Shown: piece after piece, positions 58,412 through 64,000 of the stretch
Layout of the letters: every line of letters starts with the position of its first letter
Numbering within the stretch: position 1 is the first letter of the stretch
Assembly: GCA_910589185.1 (NCBI GenBank)
Contig: CAJUSU010000002.1
Coordinates: forward strand, 5,694-69,693
Length of the DNA: 64,000 nt
From: an uncultured Clostridia bacterium
GTDB taxonomy: Bacteria > Bacillota > Clostridia > TANB77 > CAG-508
Direction: 5' to 3'
Made by a program: the position numbers and the translations under genes
Notes under the pieces: generated by a model
Told to the model about the DNA's origin: nothing
The model's database searches: none
Seen by the model: only the letters and a program-made list of their open reading frames with translations

Positions 58412-59749
58412 ATGCCAGAAAATAAACAACAAGATACATTGAAAAAAATGCTAGAAATAGGAGAACTAATTGAACAAGGAAGAGAAAATGAAGATACACA
58501 AGTAGGAACCATCAATTATTACAAAGACTTTATTTTCCAAGGGAGCAATTTAGCCGAAACCGATATCTTTGTAGCAAAAATAGAAAATACAAAAGAAAAT
58601 ACAAATACATATGAGCTATATTCTGGTAAAACAAATACTTTAATTGCTACTGTAGATGAACAAGGAAAATTACATTTCATGCCAGAATATATAGAAAGTT
58701 TAAAACAAATTGATGAAGGACTTGCACAAATGCTTCGTTTAGAAGATCTAGATTTTCAACTTCCAGAGGAGCTAGAAAAAGAAGATAGAGTACTAACAAG
58801 AGAAGAAAGAATATATCTTTCTTCTCAAAAAATAAAAACAACAAAAGAAGGAAAAGCAAAAGGACAAAACAATGCAGACGGATTAGAAAAAGAAGACCAA
58901 GAAAAATCGCCAGAAGAAGACCAAAAACAGCAAATAGCAAAAGCAAAAAAGGTACCAAGTCATAACATATTAATGATAAGGGAAAATAGCAATTTTTATA
59001 AAGATCACCCTAATCTAGAACCAAACCTATACTTCTATCGTGATACACAAGGTGTAGTAAAAGCTGAATACATTGACGGTAATGGACAACCTCAGCCTTC
59101 CAAATATTTTGAAGCTTCTACTACTTCACTAAGACAAGAAACCATTAGTATTGGAAATGATGGAAACCCTGTTACTAAAGAAGTACCTCACCAAGTAATG
59201 AAAACAAAAGGACTTAATAATGTAGACAAAGATATTAGAGATATTAGAATTAATATTAAAATTGATAGTTATGGTTATTTAGATATTGAAGAAGCAAGAC
59301 AAGGACAAAACGGAGATTGGTTATCCCATGATATAGAAACAAAGGGAAGAAACTATAATTCACATGCAGTCAATCAAACTACTTCTATTCGTACAAGAGC
59401 AGCTGATCCAGATAGACAAACAGAGGCATATGAAAAAGCAGCAAATACAGGACTAAAAGAAGATGGAATAGAATATAGCGAAATGTATTTAATTCAGCAT
59501 CCAAATGAATTTATCGAAAGTTTAATACAAGAAGGATATCAGAAACCAGAAGCAGTACAGATTTTAAATTATATGGTAGGACAAGAGGGCTTAAACTTAG
59601 AACAGGCAAAACAAAGAGTAAATGAAGAAATTGAACAAGGAAAATTTGAAAAAGAAGAGCAAAAAGAGAAAGAGCCAATAGAGCAAGGAGATGAAGAAGA
59701 AGGAAGAACACCTTGGGGAGATGCAGAAGACAGAAGAAGTAGAAGATAG
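58412..59749 (+). CDS. Soluble charged protein, last gene of the T4SS operon, function unknown
   Basis: 445 residues with no signal peptide or membrane segment. Residues 1-110 may form a small alpha/beta domain (NYYKDFIFQGSNLAETDIFVAKIENT). A Lys/Glu/Gln-rich linker covers about 130-185. A central domain (NILMIRENSNFYKDHPNLEPNLYFYRDTQGVVKAEYIDGNG) follows, and the tail is a Glu-rich coiled coil. AAGGAGGCGAGGAA precedes ATG 58412, 12 bp after the previous stop. I do not recognise the family. It could be a cytosolic substrate adaptor or an exported effector of the system. Confidence 0.6.
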   Translation: MPENKQQDTLKKMLEIGELIEQGRENEDTQVGTINYYKDFIFQGSNLAETDIFVAKIENTKENTNTYELYSGKTNTLIATVDEQGKLHFMPEYIESLKQIDEGLAQMLRLEDLDFQLPEELEKEDRVLTREERIYLSSQKIKTTKEGKAKGQNNADGLEKEDQEKSPEEDQKQQIAKAKKVPSHNILMIRENSNFYKDHPNLEPNLYFYRDTQGVVKAEYIDGNGQPQPSKYFEASTTSLRQETISIGNDGNPVTKEVPHQVMKTKGLNNVDKDIRDIRINIKIDSYGYLDIEEARQGQNGDWLSHDIETKGRNYNSHAVNQTTSIRTRAADPDRQTEAYEKAANTGLKEDGIEYSEMYLIQHPNEFIESLIQEGYQKPEAVQILNYMVGQEGLNLEQAKQRVNEEIEQGKFEKEEQKEKEPIEQGDEEEGRTPWGDAEDRRSRR

Positions 59750-59796
59750 ATAAAGAAGAGAAGCAGCAGAATGAAAAATAAAATAAAATTACGTAT

Positions 59797-59838
59797 AAAA
59801 ATCACTTTTTAAAATATAATTTAAAAGGTGATTTTTTT
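59797..59838 (+). terminator. Hairpin ending the T4SS operon and covering the cwlD ribosome site
   Basis: AAAATCACTTTTTAAA-like left arm (59797-59813) pairs with TTTAAAAGGTGATTTT (59820-59835), followed by T. The AAAGGTG that serves cwlD lies within the right arm, eight bases before its ATG. Confidence 0.7.
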
Positions 59839-60550
59839 ATGATTATAATAAACAAAAAAAGACTAATTGCAATTTCAAGTCTATTACTCATAGCCGTATT
59901 TGCCTTCACTTTTCAAAAAGCAGAATTAAATAAGACTGTACAGACAGTGACACTTCCAGTATCTAATAAAGTAATAGTATTAGACGCAGGACACCGGAAA
60001 GCCAGACGAAGGAGCACAATCAAGTAGTGGGACAACAGAGGCAGAAACAAATTTAAAAATTGCATTAAAAGTACAAAGCTTATTAGAGCAATCAGGAGCA
60101 ACAGTCATTTTAACTCGTAGTGATGAAAATGCTATTTATGACTTAGATAAAACTACCTTAAGAGAGAAGAAGATATCAGATATTCATAATAGAGTAAAGA
60201 TTGGCAATGAAAGCTCAGCAGACATATTTGTATCTATTCATTTAAACAAAATTCCCCAAGAACAATATTGGGGTTGGCAATGTTTTTATAAACAAAATGA
60301 TGAAAAAAGTACAAATCTAGCGAAAAGTATACAATCTAACTTAAATGAAGCAATTCAAAAAGATAACAAAAGAGTTGCCATGAAATTAGATACAGTTTAT
60401 ATTATGAAACATGTAGAAATTCCTATTTCCATTGTAGAATGTGGATTTTTATCAAATAAAGAAGAAGAACAACAACTTTTAACAGATGTATACCAAGATA
60501 GACTTGCTTGGGGAATTTATAATGGAATTATGGATTATTTTATGTTATAA
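59839..60550 (+). CDS. cwlD: N-acetylmuramoyl-L-alanine amidase CwlD-like, frame interrupted at one CGG codon
   Basis: 236 residues after one shift. ATG 59839 starts a signal anchor (KKRLIAISSLLLIAVFAFTF). The amidase_3 domain begins KVIVLDAGH; here CGG at 59995-59997 interrupts the frame, and skipping C gives the zinc-site motif AGH-GKPDEGA. Downstream are the expected TEAETNLKIALKVQSLLEQSGATVILTR, FVSIHLNK (second zinc His) and VECGFLSNKEE (catalytic Glu). CwlD makes muramic-delta-lactam in the spore cortex. Without the shift the protein ends 11 codons later with no active site. The ribosome site lies in a hairpin. Confidence 0.88.
59995..59998 (+). other. CGG +1 shift site 7 (cwlD)
   Basis: CAC CGG AAA becomes CAC GGA AAG, restoring the amidase H-G motif at the zinc ligand. 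Confidence 0.7.
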
Positions 60551-60615
60551 TATAAATATATAATTTTTTTATTAGCCATTTAAAATATATCAACAAAATA
60601 GGAAGGAGAAAAATT

Positions 60616-60939
60616 ATGACAGTAAGGATGGTAAAGCGGAGTTTAACAATTTTAGAACCTGGTACAGTGATCGTATTTAATGAGAGGTTTTACTGTAAGG
60701 TACTCAGCAACAAAGATGGTGTATTAACCATTGAACATATTGCTGCATATACGACTCCGTATCTTGCGATTTGCGATATGTGCAATTGTTTCGCTGAACT
60801 TGAGCAAGAGTATGGCATATGCGAAGTAAAAATTGAATTAAACGAAGTGCCTATGAGCTTGACGGCTGCAAATTCCAAAAGTTCGGAAGAACTATTTAGG
60901 CATTGGGAAAACCAATGGATAAAATTAGAAATGGAATGA
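60616..60939 (+). CDS. Small protein of unknown function, atypical composition
   Basis: 107 residues from ATG 60616 after AGGAAGGAG. No signal or membrane segment; a Cys cluster CDMCNC lies near 55-60. Codon use is unlike the neighbours: CCG, ACG, GCG, TGC, GAG and a TGA stop are common, and its eighth codon is CGG, read here as plain arginine (KRS). If the CGG-shift rule applied, this gene would end two codons later. It therefore looks recently acquired or translated differently. Family not recognised. A terminator follows. Confidence 0.6.
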   Translation: MTVRMVKRSLTILEPGTVIVFNERFYCKVLSNKDGVLTIEHIAAYTTPYLAICDMCNCFAELEQEYGICEVKIELNEVPMSLTAANSKSSEELFRHWENQWIKLEME

Positions 60940-60950
60940 TGTAAAGATGG

Positions 60951-60993
60951 CTACCCCCGAAACTAGTGAATGCTAGTAGAGGGGGATTTTTAT
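60951..60993 (+). terminator. Terminator of the small gene
   Basis: CCCCC (60954-60958) pairs with GGGGG (60981-60985) with a nested ACTAG/CTAGT stem, followed by ATTTTTATT. Confidence 0.85.
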
Positions 60994-61086
60994 TGTATCA
61001 AATATAAAAATGATAAAAATGCATAAAAATTCCACTTTTGGAGAAGATAGAATTAAATCTATCAAAACAAGGAGTGGAATTTTTCT

Positions 61087-64000
61087 ATGGAATACAAAAC
61101 TTTATCAATAAAAGGAACGATATTAAATCAAAATCAATTAGAAGATTATTTAGAAACGATAGCAACAGACCATAATCTCCAGAATAACTCGAACAAGAAT
61201 ACTTATCCTATTCCAAGACTAAAAGAAAACTTTGAAGTTATTACAGAAGTATATAGATTATTAAATGAACATATTAAACTAAAAATTCCTATTCATCCAG
61301 CAGGAGAATGGATATTAGATAATTATTATATTGTAGATCAAACTGTAAAAAGTATTAAACAAGATTTAAGTCTAAAAAAATATAAGAGGTTTTTAGGAAT
61401 TGCGAATGGAAATTATAAAGGATTTGCCAGAATATATGTATTAGCTAGCGAAATTGTAAATTATACGAACAATAAAATTGAAGGAAAAAGTCTAAGTAAT
61501 TTATTGCAAGCTTACCAAAAAAAGAAAAGTTTAAGCATGGAGGAAATATGGAATATTAACCTCTTTTTAAATCTTGCTTTGATTGAAAATATTCGAGCCA
61601 TTTGTGAAAAGATTTATTCCGTTCAAGTCCAAAAATATAAAGTAGAAAATATGATAGAAAGATTAGTTGAAAATAAAGATAAAGATGAATTACAGTATAA
61701 TCATTTAAACAGCTATAAAGAAAAAGTAAAAGGATATGGTGAAATGAAATATCCTTTTATTGAATATCTTTCCTATCGTTTAAAAAAGTATGGAAAAAAG
61801 GCATATCCATTTTTAATGGTACTAGAAGAACAGGTCAATAAAATGGGAATGACAGTCTCGGAAGTAGTAGAAAAAGAACATTTTGATATTGCACTTCGTA
61901 AAGTGGCAGTAGGAAATTGTATTACTAGCATCAAAACGTTAAGTAGAATTAGTATGGCGGAGATTTTTGAAAAAATTAATGGAGTAGAAGATATTTTAAA
62001 ACAAGATCCAGCAGGTGTTTATGAAAAAATGGATTATGAAACCAAAATCGCATATAGAAATCAAATTCAGGAAATTTCTCAATCTACTAAGATTTCTGAA
62101 GTCTATATTAGCAAAAAATGCTTAGAGTTAAGTCAAAAAGCAGAAACGCCTGATAAAAAATCACATATAGGATATTACTTGCTAGACGAAGGAAAGCAAA
62201 TATTATTAGAAGAATTAACAGGAAAAAAGCAAAAAAGAACTTCTACAAAAAAGAAAGTACTATATGCTATAATGACACTAATTATTTTAACAATTGGCAC
62301 AAGTGGATTAATGGCTTGGTATTTATATATACAAACACATAAAATTCTCTGGTCAATAATTCTTGGAATTTTATTACTGATTCCAATTCAAACGATTTGG
62401 GTACAAATTGGGCAATATATTTTGGGAAAATTCGTAAAGCCGAAAATAATTCCAAAACTAGACTATATAGAGGGTGTGCCACCAGAAAATGCTACATTTG
62501 TTGTTATTCCAACTATTTTGAAATCGAAAGAAAAAGTAAAAGAGTTAATGGAAAAATTAGAAGTATACTATATGGCAAATAAAAGTGACAACTTATATTT
62601 TGCTATTTTAGGGGACTGTAGCGCTGGAAAAAATCAAAAAGAGCCATTTGACGAAGAAGTAATTGAAAGTGGGCAAGATGTAGCAAAACAATTAAATGAA
62701 AAATATCCAGATGAGAATTTTCCAAAATTTCATTTTTTGTATCGTCAAAGAGTGTGGAATGAAAAAGAAGAGTGTTATTTAGGTTGGGAAAGAAAAAGAG
62801 GGCTATTAAACCAGTTTAATGAGTATATTTTAGGAAAAGAGAGTAATAACTTTCAAGCAAATACCATTGAAAAAGTAAAAGGAAAATTACCAAAGATAAA
62901 GTATGTTATTACTTTAGATGCAGACACACAGTTGAGTTTAAATACAGGATTAGAGCTAATTGGAGGAATGGCGCATATTTTAAATATGCCTATTTTAAAT
63001 GAAAGAAAAGATTTAGTAGTTCAAGGACATGCACTACTACAACCAAGAGTAGGAATTTCTTTATTAGAAGTAGGAAAAAGTATTTTTACTAAAATTTATG
63101 CAGGGTCTGGAGGAAAAGATGCTTATACCAACGCTATTTCTGACATCTACCAAGACAACTTTGAGGAAGGAATTTTCACAGGAAAAGGAATTTATGATGT
63201 AGAAGTATTTTCAACAGTGCTTAGCAAAGAAATTCCAGAAAATACAGTTTTAAGTCATGACCTATTAGAAGGTAGTTATTTAAGATGTGGATTAGCTTCA
63301 GACATTGTATTGATGGACGGTTATCCAACAGGGTATAACAGCTTTAAAACAAGATTACACAGATGGATACGTGGAGATTGGCAGGTTGCTAAATGGCTAG
63401 GAAATAGCATTTACAATAAACAAGGAAACAAAAAGAGAAATCCACTAAATTTACTGTCACGATATAAGATTTTTGACAATTTACTAAGAAGCTTAAACGA
63501 ATCAATGATAATGATAACTATAATTTACATGGGCATTTTAGATATGATTTACTCTATAGAAATTGGACCAATTATTACAATTGCAATAATTTCAGCAATA
63601 ATACCAATGCTATTAGAAATAATCAATCGTATCATTTTTAAAAAAGAAGCAGAAACTGTACAAAAAACATTTACTGCCACGATTTCAGGTGTGAAAGCAA
63701 GCTTTATAAGAGCAATCCTAGCAATAGCAATTTTACCAGATAAAGCATATTTTAGTCTTAATGCTTGTATCAAAACTTTATACCGTATGATAATCAGTAA
63801 AAAGCACTTTCTAGAATGGATGACAGCTGAAGAAGCGGAGAAAACAGCAAAAAAAGACTTACTCTCTTATTATCGTAATATGGTACCAAATATAATAATA
63901 GGAGCATTAGGTATATTACTATTATTTATTTTGCCACAAAATCTTTTTAGCGTTTTTCTATTTATTTTATCGAGCTTATGGCTTATTGCACCAGCAATTA
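61087..64000 (+). CDS. NdvB-like cyclic beta-glucan synthase / GT84 membrane glycosyltransferase (partial)
   Basis: Open to the right edge; 971 residues visible. ATG 61087 follows AAGGAG. Residues 1-390 are a helical cytosolic region (HPAGEWILDNYYIVDQTVKSIKQDL is the conserved NdvB N-terminus). Two membrane helices lie at about 398-445. The glycosyltransferase domain follows with YVITLDADTQLSLNTG (about 610-625), GIFTGKGIYDVEVF and LHRWIRGDWQVAKWL (about 757-771). More membrane helices begin near 800. Family members continue for over a thousand more residues with glucoamylase-like and GH94-type phosphorylase domains. The product is probably a cell-surface beta-glucan. The visible part has no in-frame CGG. 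Confidence 0.88.
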   Translation, partial: MEYKTLSIKGTILNQNQLEDYLETIATDHNLQNNSNKNTYPIPRLKENFEVITEVYRLLNEHIKLKIPIHPAGEWILDNYYIVDQTVKSIKQDLSLKKYKRFLGIANGNYKGFARIYVLASEIVNYTNNKIEGKSLSNLLQAYQKKKSLSMEEIWNINLFLNLALIENIRAICEKIYSVQVQKYKVENMIERLVENKDKDELQYNHLNSYKEKVKGYGEMKYPFIEYLSYRLKKYGKKAYPFLMVLEEQVNKMGMTVSEVVEKEHFDIALRKVAVGNCITSIKTLSRISMAEIFEKINGVEDILKQDPAGVYEKMDYETKIAYRNQIQEISQSTKISEVYISKKCLELSQKAETPDKKSHIGYYLLDEGKQILLEELTGKKQKRTSTKKKVLYAIMTLIILTIGTSGLMAWYLYIQTHKILWSIILGILLLIPIQTIWVQIGQYILGKFVKPKIIPKLDYIEGVPPENATFVVIPTILKSKEKVKELMEKLEVYYMANKSDNLYFAILGDCSAGKNQKEPFDEEVIESGQDVAKQLNEKYPDENFPKFHFLYRQRVWNEKEECYLGWERKRGLLNQFNEYILGKESNNFQANTIEKVKGKLPKIKYVITLDADTQLSLNTGLELIGGMAHILNMPILNERKDLVVQGHALLQPRVGISLLEVGKSIFTKIYAGSGGKDAYTNAISDIYQDNFEEGIFTGKGIYDVEVFSTVLSKEIPENTVLSHDLLEGSYLRCGLASDIVLMDGYPTGYNSFKTRLHRWIRGDWQVAKWLGNSIYNKQGNKKRNPLNLLSRYKIFDNLLRSLNESMIMITIIYMGILDMIYSIEIGPIITIAIISAIIPMLLEIINRIIFKKEAETVQKTFTATISGVKASFIRAILAIAILPDKAYFSLNACIKTLYRMIISKKHFLEWMTAEEAEKTAKKDLLSYYRNMVPNIIIGALGILLLFILPQNLFSVFLFILSSLWLIAPAI

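Overview
The window is 64 kb of very AT-rich DNA from a low-GC, anaerobic, spore-forming Firmicute, most likely an uncultured gut-type Clostridia. The signs are AGA/AAA-rich codon use, strong AGGAGG ribosome binding sites, an oxygen-sensitive class III ribonucleotide reductase gene, a Spo0E-like regulator, the CwlD spore-cortex amidase and Spo0A-box-like sites. Every intact gene is on the + strand; the only minus-strand genes are two decayed mobile-element remnants.

Layout. (1) 1-19.2 kb is a defence island: the end of a nuclease-like gene, type I restriction genes hsdS and hsdR, a YgjP-type metalloprotease, a GmrSD-like DUF262/DUF1524 protein, a large RecD-like helicase, an autoregulated-looking Fic protein, a patch of decayed genes (UPF0489, tnpV), then a 1728-residue fusion of an archaeo-eukaryotic primase, a reverse transcriptase, a long helical region and a phosphoribosyltransferase-like end, paired with an SprT-like protease. 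(2) 19.5-22.4 kb holds the comM (yifB)-dprA-yraN DNA-uptake genes. (3) 22.5-31.7 kb is a complete type I-B CRISPR-Cas locus (cas6-cas8b-cas7-cas5-cas3-cas4-cas1-cas2) with an 11-repeat array. (4) 31.7-38.1 kb has a cysteine synthase, a secreted GH25-LysM lysozyme, a nitrate/sulfonate/thiamine-precursor type ABC transporter and a second array of 20 repeats with its own copy of the leader. (5) 38.2-45.5 kb is core metabolism: nrdD, prs, rpsU, yqeY, two M16 peptidase-like genes and a spo0E-like gene. (6) 45.6-59.8 kb is a type IV secretion-like operon (three pilin paralogues, PrgI, a TraC-like protein, VirB4, VirB6, two VirB8-like proteins, a two-domain wall hydrolase) with no relaxase or coupling protein in view. 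(7) 59.8-64 kb has cwlD, a foreign-looking small gene and the start of an NdvB-like glucan synthase.

The most striking signal is translational. Five genes (comM, cas6, virB6, the wall-hydrolase gene and cwlD) have broken reading frames, with seven breaks in all. At every break the in-frame codon is CGG, and reading resumes one base later at a GGN glycine codon that, in the recognisable families, is a conserved glycine. By eye I found CGG in frame nowhere else in an intact gene except once in the compositionally atypical gene at 60616. This looks like an unassigned CGG codon decoded by a +1 shift (or a four-base CGGN glycine codon) rather than random error. The second candidate new system is the primase-RT-PRTase protein with its SprT partner.
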